From: Zerene cesonia | Taxonomy: Eukaryota; Arthropoda; Insecta; Lepidoptera; Pieridae | Direction of reading: 5' to 3' | NCBI RefSeq assembly: GCF_012273895.1 | Contig: NC_052111.1 | Span: forward strand, 7,192,001-7,256,000 | DNA: 64,000 bases | Made by a program: the position numbers and the translations under genes | The notes under the pieces: generated by a model | Databases searched by the model: none | Told to the model about the DNA's origin: nothing | The model's input: the letters and a program-made list of their open reading frames with translations, nothing else | Shown here: one piece after another, positions 27,240-39,816 of the stretch | Numbering within the stretch: position 1 is the first letter of the stretch | How the letters are laid out: every line of letters starts with the position of its first letter

Positions 27240-27913
27240 ATGTTTCATCATTACATTTACTATACAGTGCCACCAACTTAGCTCCGTGAAATGAAGGGTG
27301 TCGTCACCGTAGCTTCAGTGTTACCTTTAAAATAATATTAATATTCTTTAATAACTTTCGGCATATTTAACAATTTAAAAACATGGTAATAGCGCTTGAA
27401 GTAGTCAACAATAACAATTCAACATCTTTAGTTCTATTTTCACAATTTCAAAGACGTGTTGGTGACACTCGTACCTACAGTGCCACCAAAGGTGCCAACA
27501 TAGTTAAGTACTACGTACGTTTATTCAGGCTATATAACAAATATCGAGATACGTAGGTAATTTTGATTTTATGTGATGGCTGAATGTCCTCAAATATGAA
27601 TTGTTTGTACATATCTCTGTTCATTACCATTTAAAATTAACATTTTATTTTATCGTACAAAAAATATATTATTATCATTTAGAGCGGTCGGCGGCCACAG
27701 GCACAGTAGGTATCTACTTCATACGCTTCCGTGTTTTATTTTTAATGAAATACATAAAACTTATTACACATTTAATTAAAAACAAATAATGCTATACCTA
27801 CACAGGGCCTAGCACGTAAGCTGTTGACTCTTGAGTTTGGTTTATTGTAGAGATTAAAAAAACCTGATTATCTTTTGATCCTTAAAGCAAATAGATTAGT
27901 CATCCAGAAGAAT

Positions 27914-28165
27914 GTAGCAGTGGTGGCTCACTGGTTAACGTTGGGGGTTCGATAACTTACACGCGTGCAAGAAATAATTTGATTTTTCCATTAATTGCAT
28001 ATTATTCACATCACTGCTGCTAGATACGATGAAGGAAAATATCGTGAGGAAACTGGCATATCGAAGAATCAAAAGTTTGACGGCATGTGACCATTGCTAA
28101 TCCGCATTTGGCCAGCGTCGTAGATAATGCCCCGAATCCTAATAAGAGTCCTTGCAGGGGCATCA
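27914..28165 (+). mobile_element. tRNA-headed SINE with lepidopteran LINE-type tail
   Basis: The 5' end is GTAGCAGTGGTGGCTCACTGG, with an A-box-like TGGCTCACTGG and, only ~14 nt later, a B-box-like GGTTCGATAAC. The body carries GAAGGAAAATATCGTGAGGAA, then CTAATCCGCATTTGGCCAGC and GTCGTAGATAATGCC. These are blocks I recognise from a widespread lepidopteran SINE (the usual form has GTGAGGAAACC..CCGCACTTGGCCAGCGTGG). A-to-B spacing is much shorter than in a functional polymerase III promoter, so this copy is probably internally deleted. Confidence 0.75.
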
Positions 28166-31100
28166 TATTACGCAATTTGTTAAAATTGCATCATAAAGAT
28201 AGTACCAGCGCCGCGGTATAAGTTGAATATTATGTATTGTCTCATAAAGTTATCAACGAAAACGAGTACATTCACCACAAAGGCCATACATATTTATTCC
28301 AGTGCAATTTCGTTTCGATCGGCGTAATATTGTTAATTTACAAGCAAGTGCATATTATTTCTTGCGCGCCGTATAAGGCTTTCTCCGTAACGAGCGTGTA
28401 AATCGTAACCGATGGCGAAATTTCTGATTCACACATTTGACTCGCCCTCCGAAAGCAATACTCATATACTGTTTAATAAAAATAAAATTATGGTATCGAT
28501 TCTGTGAATGCTGTATTCAGAGGACATGTCAATAACTATTTACAGGAATAAGGTGTTCCATTCTGCATACACAGCGATATAACTAATTTTATTTTAACTC
28601 AAACATGAATAAGCTTTGAATTAGTATTGAAACAATGTCCGTTTTATCTGACCGTGCTGATTAAATTCTAGATAATTCTAGCTCTATATTGGAATTGGTT
28701 AAATAATTTACAAGAGAACTAAATTTCGAAGTCGGTTTGAGTTTAAAATTCTAGCTTTACCTATAGTGCCATTGTGAAGTCACTATTATTGAAATTGTAC
28801 TAATACTTCATCTTAAATTTAAAAATGGAATCGATAAGTTTGTAGAATCGTTTATAAATGATAATCGTCCTTAATAAAAGATTAATAAATAAAAGAGTCA
28901 TGTCATTTGATTTGGTTTCCAGATATAAAATAAGATGCAGATGTTATCATGATTTTACCAGTTTTCGGTGCTCGAACGTTCTAATTATGCATGTTCAACA
29001 AGCTGAATATATATTCTAATGCTAATATATTTAGATAAGCTAAACATTGACAATAATACGTTATTTTTATATCTTTTCATTATCTCAGTTTTGTTACATG
29101 ATATTAAATAACTGTATTATCTATAGCTTCACTTATATATCGATACGGTTTATTTAGGCTGTTACAAATATCTTGATAGTATAAATTCTATGTCATTCGC
29201 CAACGTCATTTGATATATATGTAAGTAGTTTCTTCTTTGTCTCGTCGAAATTTATCAATTTACTGTATTGTGTAATCAATATTGTTATTGGGTTGCATGA
29301 TTTTTTTATGTAATCCTTCTTCATTAAGAGCCAAGAATCTCAATCAAGGGTTTCGATAAAATAATCTGACCTAGAGTTCTGACAGTGCCTACACCCTCCT
29401 TCGTCGCTTTATTTCTTACTACCTCGTTGAAATTATATCAAGTGTATAATGGTATTTATAACTAGCCCAAATAAAGGGCTAGTAAAATATATTAAAGCGT
29501 TTCGCAAAACGTAACCGATAATTCCGATAAACCACAACTGTATCTTGCGTGACAGTGTTGTTCCGATAGACCGCAGCGATGCAACTGCTTCCCGCATAAA
29601 AACTTCGGTTGCTTAAGCGTTAGCCAAATACGGCTTTAGTTTTTAAAAACCTCGATTAACAGTTTTATTAGGTGCACCGGCGGTTCGAGCAGTTCCGACG
29701 TTCGCTAATTAGAAATCGATGAAAGAAGTTTACGAGACTGACGGTAGTTTTTGTTCTTAAAAGTGCTGTGTTTTTTGCAAATGTGTTCTATGTTTGGTGT
29801 TGGTTTGTAACAACTTTTCTATTGATCAATATCAACTCATTAAAATAAATTTATTACTTTCTCCTCCTATAGGAATTCTAAATCGAGGTGTAACCGATGT
29901 TGATCTCTGTAATTACTTAAATTAACTGTATATTTATTTGATTATTAAAAAAGCCTCCTGGCTTACACTTTACAGCTTATTATATGATTGCTGTTATCAT
30001 AGAGATGAGACAATTCATCCCCAGGTTAAAAAGCGATTAGTAAACAAGTTATATGTATTGTCTAATGACCGCATGCAAACTTGGTGTTAATATTATTACC
30101 TGAATGATATCCAGCGACGTCTACTTCAAATGGAATCGGCCCATTTACCCTGTTCCTTCATTAGTTAATATGACATACAAGTATACATAACTAAGAATAG
30201 CGAGCGCCGATGTATCCGATCGATACAGGAATATGAATTGTATTGTCTACGTATCGGATTAGAGCGTCGCGAAAAGGCAATAAGCGCGGTAATTAGCCCG
30301 GCCTTGATCTCCATTACGGTGACCTGTCGTGTGGCCTAGTTGTGTCATGTGGCGGCGATACGCACCGCTTATAATGGGGATTGAATGGATTTGGTCTGAC
30401 ATTAGCGATGTCACAGTATAAAGAGAAGCATACAGCGGTACAAAGCCTTTGACTTTGTAGTGAAAGCAGAAGAAGTATAGACAATAGCACGTTTGCCTCA
30501 ACTCAATAATAGTTTGTGTTATAACGTTAACACGAGGTCGATTTGCAATCTCTCACAGCACCAGTAGTATGTACTATGTTATTAGATCCATTCAAACGTT
30601 AAATATGAGCTCGGAAGCTCTTTATAGTGTCCCGAGTTGCTAACATCATGGCACATGTAACTCGGGCTCATTACTCCCGCGTCTTGCATCTTATCCCTAC
30701 TATTGGCCTGTCTAAACGTATTCGTTGACCATAAGACTGCAGTTTATTATAGTGAACTGATCTAAAGTTTAGCATGTGTGCCATGTTAACGTGATACTCA
30801 GGGGAAGGAACAAAACTGTAATGTGATCTTATCTTTGAAGACAGCAGAACTTACCTCGTGTCTGTAACAAAAAGTTCTTACAGTTTCTTACACTGTGTGC
30901 CAAATTTCCTACTAACCCACTAGCCGCTTTTGCTTCGTTGAACAATTAAAGCACGTCCACATTAATTTATTTTACTTAGGAGAGGATTAAAGATAGGTTT
31001 TAAAAGTTACGCAACTTTAAATGACATTGCTTATCTTTGTTGAAAAGTACGTTCTAATTATTCACATAAAAATATAACATGTATATTTTGTTGCTTAAGG

Positions 31101-31300
31101 CCTACATTTAAATATTTTATGAGTTGTTTTTCAGTTAAAGAGGGTAAACGTTTAGTTGAAATAATACGTACGCTAAAATAGTTTACTTATTAATCTAAAC
31201 CCGCATCTCTGTCCGCAATGAGGATAACAAACGAAAAGCGAATAGCGGACAGTGTCCTACCTTTAGTAAATAAAATATGTTAATCACCATTTTAATACAA
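28166..31300. other. intronic sequence, no gene seen
   Basis: AT-rich. It holds a hairpin ACTAGCCC-AAATAAA-GGGCTAGT at 29461-29483 and inverted CCCGAGTT/AACTCGGG around 30632-30667. No exon candidate. Confidence 0.5.
29461..29483. repeat. 8-bp hairpin with AATAAA in its loop
   Basis: ACTAGCCC (29461-29468) and GGGCTAGT (29476-29483) flank a 7-nt loop AAATAAA. The loop includes a canonical poly(A) hexamer on the plus strand. Confidence 0.75.
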
Positions 31301-31455
31301 GCGGTCCGCCACGGCTTCGCACGTGGTACATGTGTACCTTATAGGAATCATGTACATATCTATCGGTCAACGAATTTTTAATCTTTCCAGTGGTTTCTGA
31401 GAGTTCCGTTCAAACAAGCAACTAAATTCTTGAGCTTTGTTATTATTACTATAGA
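31301..31455 (+). mobile_element. retroposon tail, GCGGTCCGCC/GGCTTCGC family, plus orientation
   Basis: It begins GCGGTCCGCCACGGCTTCGC, then ACGTGGTACATGTGTACCTT, AATTTTTAATC, CCAGTGGTTTCTGAGAG, GTTCAAACAAGCAAC, TTCTTGAGCTTTG and a degraded 3' end TATTATTACTATAG. The order matches the common lepidopteran tail closely. Confidence 0.75.
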
Positions 31456-32178
31456 CACAGAATACTTGTATAGATGACATAGTGAAATTTTGTTCACTGT
31501 TTCGGTGCTTTATCCATATAATATACCTAAACATGTAATAAAATATGCTAATTAATATAATTTAGATTCTAAATATGTAATCGACCATAGATGCTAGTCA
31601 CCAATGATAAGGCGAATGATTTGGTTCGTAATATAATATACAGCTGGTTTCTAAAATCTACGTTCTATTATGATGACGCATTTATAAATATGTAATTGGT
31701 TGGAAGGTCAATATTACGCCAAGGCCGCTCGTCTGATATGAAACCTGTTCACGTGGCCACTAAGGAAATTCCTGAATTTGCTGGTTCCTTTAATGAGCGT
31801 TATTTTATCGATAGCAATACGAAAATATGATTAAATGATATGTATGGTTCATGTAATATTTATGTCACCCACTCGAACGTTGAGTTTACCTGTGTAATGA
31901 ATGATAAGTACTTTCTACAAATGCTGTGATACTTATTTTTCCATACAATTCTTTGTTAATTTATTGTGGTGTAAATTTGTAGATACCTGATAGTAAACAA
32001 AGCTTTGTGTGTGATATTTCCCTGAAATTAAAGTTCCAAATGGCGGAATAAGGAAGGCAGGGGAAGTGTATGCCGTTCCATTCCTAGTTCTTTCCTTGTT
32101 ACTCGCTCGCTGCCTTAGAATGTGGCTTATGCTTTTCGCATGTTAAAGTTAAGTCAAGTGCGTACCAATTTGTGCTAG

Positions 32179-32213
32179 ACAAAATAATCCAATTAACTAT
32201 TGGATTATTTTGT
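32179..32213. repeat. 15-bp perfect inverted repeat, 5-nt loop
   Basis: ACAAAATAATCCAAT (32179-32193) is followed by TAACT and then its exact reverse complement (32199-32213). Confidence 0.9.
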
Positions 32214-33668
32214 TACATAACTATAGAGAGTTTCTTAGCGTTCCAGACTCGTTCTTAGATTTTTCAATACTTGGCGAAATTTTAAATTACTTCCCGACTG
32301 CTTTGTTGGCCAATTTGTATAGAACAGTAAATATAGGCTGGGATACGCTTTATTATGAAAGACTTTGTGACGTTGTAAGATTCTTGTGTGGAAAGGATAT
32401 TATATTATGCTCATAGAAAGATGTTTGGGTTTTAAGATCTAAGGAAAAGGGGATTTAATAACAGCTTTAAAGCTTGGATTTATAAATATTTCCTGTAAAC
32501 ATCTTGCTAATATTTTTATCATTAATCAGATATTTTTATTTTGTCTGTATTATATTAGTAAATATTGATATTTTTTTAGTGGATGATTGAACTCTATGGA
32601 AATCATAGAATTTTTTACCCTTTTGTACCATGGAACCATGGAACCATTGAACAAATTTATTTTTGATTTTGATCGGTTGATTATCCTACTCATGATAAAT
32701 GTAGATACTTATCGTGACAATTTTTTTTTACATATTTTTATAGATGTATTTCCTTTTAGCGTCTAGGCACTTGCAACATGCATTAATATAAAACCTGCAT
32801 GTAACATTTTAACATCAACCTCCGAAGAAGCTTTTAAACGCGAACAGGTCAACAGCGATAAATCATTCGTTTTACGAGTTCCACTGAGCGCATACAAACT
32901 CGACAATGTATAATAGATAGTTTATTTTGATTTGAACAATCTGAAACTTGATTATTCATGGACAGTTTTAGATATGTGTTCATGTGTTTTGCATCAATCA
33001 GCTAGCTACACGAGTGATGAAAACCTTAATGGGATGATTTCATTGCAGAATCTCTATTTGAAACATGTGAAATATTACAATTATACTTTTATTATACCAA
33101 TTTAATAAATAACGCTGAATTCCGCTTCGACGTTTTATTGAAAAGTAAACCATCGATCAATTTACCGGCGAGGCGGTGAAGCTACACTCGAAAAAAATAC
33201 CTGAAAAACTCGTCTCGCAAATACAGTAACACGACACGGCAACGGCACTCGATGTTTGTCCGTCTAAAAGCATATTGATTAGGCTAGAACTAGACACATT
33301 CGTGCGGCACTTGCCTGCCCCGCTGTCTGGGCGAGCCTGCCGCCTGGGCGTTGCCGCAGGAACGCCGCTTTGCCAATCGCGCGTCCATTTTGTAACTACG
33401 GCTATTATGATAATCGTTCAATGCTAAATTCTGATGGATTTTTATCGTGCTGTCTGTCGGCGGGAAAACGGAACGCCTTCTTTATTATATTTCGACGTTT
33501 CGCACTTCGCGCGCGCGATCCGTGAACTTGAATCGTTTATTATATTTCCTTAATACCATATTATTATGTTTATATACGTTTCAGATTTAAAATGTTAACA
33601 AAAACATTACAGTAAAGATGAAAGAAACGCTCAAAAGTATAGCTTACTGCGTCACTAATTTGTCATCT

Positions 33669-33840
33669 ACACTAATATTATAAATAGGAAACTAGTATTT
33701 TTTGTGTTGTCACGTTTTCACGCAAAAACCACTAGACCGATTTTAATAATTCTTTCATCTTCAGAAAGCTGCAGCTTCACTGAGTGACATAGGATATATA
33801 AGTACCACGGGTGAAGCAGGGGCGTACAGTTAGTCTAATA
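33669..33840 (-). mobile_element. retroposon tail, ACTAATATTATAAA-ended, minus orientation
   Basis: On the plus strand it begins ACACTAATATTATAAATAGG, then CACGTTTTCACGCAAAAACC, ACTAGACCGATTTTAATAAT and CCACGGGTGAAGCAGGGGCG. This is the reverse complement of the typical lepidopteran non-LTR tail. Confidence 0.75.
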
Positions 33841-35360
33841 TAAATGAATAGCATAAGTAGGTAGGTAGATGCGCCACCTGCATAAAGTGTTTTAGTCTTT
33901 CCCTCCTTTGAATAGAAGTCTAGTTTTAGTAGGCCGCAGAAGCCTGATAACCTACTTTTTGTCACAAAAATCGATCAGAGATACAGGCACAGAAATGAGT
34001 TTGCACTGCAGAACTGTAGTTTCAGATGAAATGATAATATGTCTAGATCTGAGTCCCCGGAGGCTAACAGTTCGTTATAACTTCAACATTCATTGTTTCG
34101 TTAGATAGAAACATTATTAAAAAATAAAGCTAAGAAATAACTGTGTCTCTTTCGAATGAAAGAGATTTTTGTATTTATGATGTTGGCTAATTGTACCTGC
34201 ACAGAAGTTGTTTAAGTTTTATTTTCCATTTTATATTCAATGGTATCCAATATATTTGTAATAAGGTATTTTTAAATTAATGTCGGTCCATTTTGTATAA
34301 AATTATTTATATAACACCTAAAACGTAAGCGAACGAAATTAAAAACTAAAAATCATGTTTAAAATGAAAAATAATTCAAGTTTTAGTGAAATTAAATTCA
34401 ATTTTCAACTATTAAAATTACCTTAAATCTTTACGTAAATACTTAATTTAACTTAATACTCATTTTAATATGTCTTTAATTGTAAAAATATAGATAAAAA
34501 ATAAATATAGAGTTTTAGAGTTTTTCTCGTAGTTTCTTTTTCGTATGCCGTGGCATCATAATATGAGTCCTGCTACTTCACAAGAATTTTGGATTAATTT
34601 TTATCGATTTCAAAACCTAATTCCCAATGTAATTTGGAAATATCATGATACCTATGAACGTATCATGACATGTGGACGTGTCACGAGATTTTCATCCCTA
34701 TAAGCAGGTACAATTCAATACATTTGAAGTACGTAGGATGCTCGCGAGACCCGAGATAGAAATCTCGCAATATATCTTAAGTATTGACATTAACTGCGGG
34801 TCGTTCACTCGCATCGCCATCGGCGGCCGGCTGCCATTCATGAAATAATAATAATTTAATAATTGCACTGATAATGGCTCGCGATTGTTAATTGTGGACG
34901 CATCTTTGCTAATGTTTTTATATCGCCACAGTTCATTGATCGTGTGTGTACGGGTATGCACGTAACTTGAATAATGAAATTATTATGCTTTATAGATTTG
35001 AGTGCAGCTTTTTTTATTTTTAGCGGTGTTTTTTGCGAAATGTGCATGCATGTCTTGTATAACGCGATACGTAACCGTTATTATGTCTATAATGCAATTG
35101 CTTTGTTTTTTTTTTTTTTTTTAATTAATTTGATTACATAATTATCTACGTTTAATAGGTCATGTATTGGTTAATGCAAAATATGTAGTTGTCCCTACCT
35201 AGGTGTATGTAACATTTGAATTCATTAAGTCATATTCTTAAATTGTTCTTTTGTAGGTAGGTAAGCAACGTAGATATTCTACTCTCAGTAGATATCGTAA
35301 TCAATATTAACCTTATTTAGCTAATGTCCGTAATAATTCATTAATCGATAATATATAATA

Positions 35361-35640
35361 ACTAGCTGACCCGGCAAACGCTGCTCTGCCTTACCCTTAT
35401 CGTTTAGGTGTATGAAAAATTTATTTCTTTTCATCGACACATTACCCTATATTTGGAAGAGAGATTAATTACTATTCATTGTTAACGAGATTAAATGCAT
35501 TGTATCAAAAATGTATTCTTTGTTTTTTTGTACAGCAGTAAGAAGTTATAGGAGGCCCGTTTTACATTGTACGATATTATAGGAGGCCCGTTTTTCATTG
35601 TAAAAATAAGATATATACTTACATTGTATTATTGTTTTAC
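35361..35640 (+). mobile_element. retroposon fragment beginning CTAGCTGACCCGGCAAACG
   Basis: ACTAGCTGACCCGGCAAACG is a 5' block of a repeat I recognise from many insect genomes. It contains a 26-bp internal tandem duplication (35546-35571 and 35577-35602). The right boundary is uncertain. Confidence 0.5.
35546..35602 (+). repeat. two 26-bp direct repeats, period 31
   Basis: TTATAGGAGGCCCGTTTT is followed by ACATTGTA in the first copy and TCATTGTA in the second, a single substitution, with 5 nt between copies. Confidence 0.85.
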
Positions 35641-37683
35641 CGACGACTGTATCAAAAATGTTGAATATTTTATATAAGCAGCCTTTTAATTATACCTACC
35701 GCATCAAAAGACACCGGAAATGCAATGTAATTTTTTCAGGTTCTGAATACAAAGTAATCACTCGGTACGTAGGTACCTACATCATGTGAACGACCTACTG
35801 TACATATTGTATTTAATGTGAAATACCGAAAAGTAAATCGTACGTGTATATAATAAATATCGCGGTTGAAACCTGTAAATATAATATTGAGTGTATTCAA
35901 TAAATTGAGAGCGGTTTATGAGCCTCTTACTCGGTCGCGTCTAGTCTTAGCCGGCTCAACCTAGATTTCGACGCACTCCAGTAATTACTTCATTATAGAT
36001 TGCGATTAAATATGCCTACCTACTACTATCATAATGAAAAATTGTTACATTTATGTATTAGTGTATTATAATTTTACAGTAAGGAAAAATAACCAACATT
36101 TTTGAATATATAACAGGTGGTAAACGAACGTTATATATGGTAAAAATAAAATGTATCGTTTTAATTATTTGGTTTCTTCATAACATTCAGATGAGTGAAC
36201 GTCGTTTTGTAGTTAGAATATATTTTCTTAATGTTGTTTTATTTTTGCCGTCTACAATGCGTAAGGGTTGTATGTAAATCAGTAAAAAATGTTATTTAAG
36301 GCCGTTGATCAAAACGTGTTCAGCTTCCACAAAAAAAAAAACCTCGGGTATAGGATTTTTGTGAATGGCTAATTTAATTATTTTAATTAAGTAAAAAAGT
36401 CTTCAATATCCATGTTCAGGCTTATTTCAATGAATAAATTATTTGGAATGCTCCCACAGTTTCGTCCAATTGGCCCGATATAAAACTTCGATATTTTGAG
36501 AGCTTTATCGAAGGTTGGCTTTTTCATCTCGATCCGAGAGTAGATAAGTTCCAAGTGGAACATAACTTTCAATGAGGGTTTTTGTATGAATAAATATTAT
36601 TGGAATTTGTTTGATTTCTGCGTTCACACTTCCATGTATACGATGAATATTAATCGAATTGTCAAATACTGTAGAGAATGATCATTTGTTTTAATTTAAT
36701 CTGTTCAAATCTAATTTTAATATTTTTATATTACCTATATGTCAAAATTGCACATACCACAAATAATGTTTACGCAGTTGATAGGTAATGAAGCTTAAAA
36801 ATAAACATCTCCACTGACATTAAACCAAGACTAAATTTAAACTGTTATTTTCTAACCTTAAGAACTAATGGGATTGAGCTGGGATAAAAAGATATAAATA
36901 AATAAAAAAAAAATACAACTACAAGTTGACAACATGGTTGTTATTAATTCCCGTAACTTTTTTTAAAGACAACGACTCGCTCTGTGATAGGTAATTAAAT
37001 TAAACTGCAAACTCTGTTACGGTTAATTAAGTTGTAAGGTTTCGATGTGACATAGATTATTGGAGACACCGAGAAATCCTCTGTTGGCGAGCAAAGCTTT
37101 ATTCATCGTGTGGAGAACGGAAAGTTCTAGTCTGTTCCTCCTAAAGGCGGGAATCACGGTGGTAGGCGGTTAAACCACAATGGGGTGTTATTTTGAAGTT
37201 ACACGCATATGAAATAGGTGTAGATGCAAGAAGCCACTCATAATATTACAGAAAAGTTTATGCGCTGAATTAATTAAAAGATCATTTTTTATTAATTCAC
37301 TATCGTATAGTATAATATAACAATTTTTAATACATATGTTTGTATTGTGTAATGTAATGCGACAGGACATTTTTACAATAACTACCTATTGAATGTGTTC
37401 ACCTTCGATTTTATTTTGCATCACAGAAGATAAAGTATTGCGCGAAGATACGAAATTTCTAGAATCTCGCAAACGCAATGCGCCAGCGTTTGGCTACTTC
37501 ATAGTCCTTCAATAATCTTCTGCGGAATAGAGATTCATGGACAACAGTATCTAGTGCCGAAACTAAGATAGAAGTTGGTCTACGGCTAATTCGAAACACA
37601 TTCTCACAGCTACTGATCGGATCCGGATCACACAGACCTAGTGCGAAACCACTCTCGTTGTTTAGGGACGCATGAACAAGTTA

Positions 37684-37694
37684 CAAGGTCACGG
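37684..37694 (-). promoter_or_regulatory. nuclear-receptor-like site CAAGGTCACGG, second copy
   Basis: Identical to the 11-mer at 10378-10388. It is in a non-repetitive context as far as I can see. Function is inferred from the motif only. Confidence 0.35.
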
Positions 37695-38934
37695 TCTGTC
37701 GAATTCTTAACAAAAAAAAAAAAATATTAACAAAATACATTTGTTGCCTTTGTTATGGTTCAGCACATGTGTATATTAAATATCGATGAAATCTCTGCGA
37801 TTTTGTTTTCTTATAAAGTACATATATTATGTCAATATCACGTTTCATACTATTGGAAATTATCCATTTGAACGTTTCAAACACAAAACGTCATATCATA
37901 AAACAATAAACAAACATCAATTTACGAACAATCAAACCGAAATGGAAACGCGTATTAGGATGCTAAAATTGTGCTAATTAATCTTTCGTGTGTCATAACT
38001 CTATAATACGATTGCAGTACACATCTAACCGAACATTGTTCTTGTTTCAGGTACCATGACCGTCTACAGCCCGCACTGTGAGTCGATCGACTGTAAAGTG
38101 ACGCTTCTTGACGAATTCGTTTTTCACTTTAACTATATTTGCGAATTATAAGTTTTGGTTTTAGGAAAGCGATATAAACAAGCCAATGTTTATCAGAGTT
38201 AGGATGAAGTCGGGAAAGAATGCAAAGTATATTCTATTTATTTAGTATTTACCTACCTATACATAGGTGACCATGTTTATCTAAATAATATACAACGACA
38301 ATTAAGAAGCTATGCTAAAATACGCAAAGCGTCGTCAAGAATTGTATCTATGAATTCATAGAGCTTTTGTTTGTACAACAATCCGTATCTATTTTTGGCA
38401 CCTGTTCATAATTTTTTACTGCATTCAGTATCGTGATTCGTCAATAAGCGTCACTTTGGTTGCCTATTATTTGACACAATTACGCTTCTAGCTCACGTAC
38501 CAATTAGGAATTTTTTTTCCAGGCATAGGCATTTGTTTCAGTTGAAATGAAACGCATCTACTCGGTTGGTAGGATTTTACTAATAAATAGTGTTAGTAGT
38601 TACGTGTATTGAGGTTGGACATTAACAATATTAATTATTTTCCCATTGCCATGGTGTTAGAGTAGGTGTTATTTCTATTCGATTTTCCCGCCAAGGAGCA
38701 GCAGACAACCCACAGGGTCTGAAGTTCTACATGATGCGATGGCAAGGCTCATCTTTCTATATAAATATAAAGCTAGTTAACACACGTTTATAATTTTATA
38801 AAGAACTGAATTAATTTTCAATGTATAACAAGAATTTATTTTCTGTGCTCATCATTACTTCTTTTCTTTTTTTTTATTCTGCTAATATTATAATAACACA
38901 TAAATTTATTATTTCGTTTATACATTTCGCGCTC

Positions 38935-39018
38935 GCATCGCCATCTAGCGCTGGCGAATGTAAACTAAATGCAAATGTAGTGGTTCACTGGAGCTGAAAT
39001 AGGTGGCGTTACTGTTCC
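38935..39018. repeat. CTCF-like motif pair, upstream of tRNA-Lys
   Basis: CGCCATCTAGCGCTGG at 38939-38954 and AGGTGGCGTTACTGTTCC at 39001-39018. The cores (GCCATCTAG and, inverted, AGGTGGCG) resemble the CTCF consensus. The same arrangement recurs after the tRNA gene at 39817-39983, including an ending GGCGTTA..TGTTCC, so this may be a short repeat family as well as, or instead of, a bound site. Confidence 0.4.
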
Positions 39019-39342
39019 ATTCAAAACATTTTCCTACTACCTAATAATAATACTTAGGAACTTATGTTCAACATGTTAATACTGTTCAGAAAAGAAAAAA
39101 GGAAATAAAAGAGAAGATGATAGGTTAATCAAAACAGCAAAGATTGCTTGTGTCTTGAATTTTCTTTCAAATCATAAATCAAAAATAAATTTAAGGAAAA
39201 CTAAGAGTCATTTGTAAAATGTTATTGTGTAACAACAAAAATAATAACTATAAATATTTGAAAGATAACGGATAATCAAGAATCATTATATGAAGTGTAG
39301 GTTGTTTATAAGTATAGAATACTTTTAGTAGAGAGCTCATCG

Positions 39343-39415
39343 GCCCGGATAGCTCAGTCGGTAGAGCATTGGACTTTTAATCCAAGGGTCCAGGGTTCAA
39401 GTCCCTGTTCGGGCG
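39343..39415 (+). tRNA. tRNA-Lys (anticodon TTT)
   Basis: A 73-nt canonical cloverleaf. The acceptor stem GCCCGGA/TTCGGGC has one G-U pair. D arm GCTC-AGTCGGTA-GAGC; anticodon arm TTGGA-CTTTTAA-TCCAA with anticodon TTT; variable loop GGGTC; T arm CAGGG-TTCAAGT-CCCTG; discriminator G. The internal promoter is intact: A box TAGCTCAGTCGG at 39350-39361 and B box GGTTCAAGTCC at 39394-39404. There is no intron and no encoded CCA, as expected in eukaryotes. It decodes AAA/AAG lysine codons. It looks fully functional and lies in the sense direction of the host gene. Confidence 0.98.
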
Positions 39416-39418
39416 TAC

Positions 39419-39425
39419 TTTTTTT
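39419..39425 (+). terminator. RNA polymerase III terminator (T7)
   Basis: Seven consecutive T starting 4 nt after the tRNA-Lys 3' end, the standard polymerase III stop signal. Confidence 0.92.
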
Positions 39426-39816
39426 ATATAAATTTTATTTGTTGCTATGTTATTTTTATTGATTTATTGAAATACCTGGACCCTTTGAGGACATTTTTTG
39501 TCATAAAAACGATTTTTTTTCAATATGAGATTCGTACTTCATTGTATTTTTTTTTAATAAAAAGTAATGCTAAAATTAATATAATGCGTTATATATGTAT
39601 TACATATATTTTTAATTTACATAATTATGTTGTTTTTATATGATATTAATTTCACATTATTTTGACAAAATCAAATGAGACAACATAATAACAGAAAACT
39701 TAAAAATGGATTCAGAATAGCCCATCATTCGTTTTTTTTTTGGTTATACATCATCCTATTTACCTATATACCTAATTTGTTTTCTAACTGTACTTCGCAA
39801 ACGAATAGTTTTGCAT

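Larger units (their letters stand above)
31456..39342. other. intronic sequence with retroposon tails, no gene seen
   Basis: It holds the hairpin at 32179, a GC-rich CpG-bearing patch at about 33300-33400 with no convincing reading frame or splice pair, retroposon tails at 33669-33840 and 35361-35640, a run of 17 T at 35106-35122, and the nuclear-receptor-like 11-mer at 37684-37694. No exon candidate. Confidence 0.5.

Noticed and set aside
27060..27251. His-Thr repeat protein on the minus strand
   Set aside because: Translation of the (TG)29 microsatellite.
33300..33400. GC-rich patch as a possible bun short-isoform first exon
   Set aside because: No start codon followed by an in-frame donor could be identified on the plus strand.
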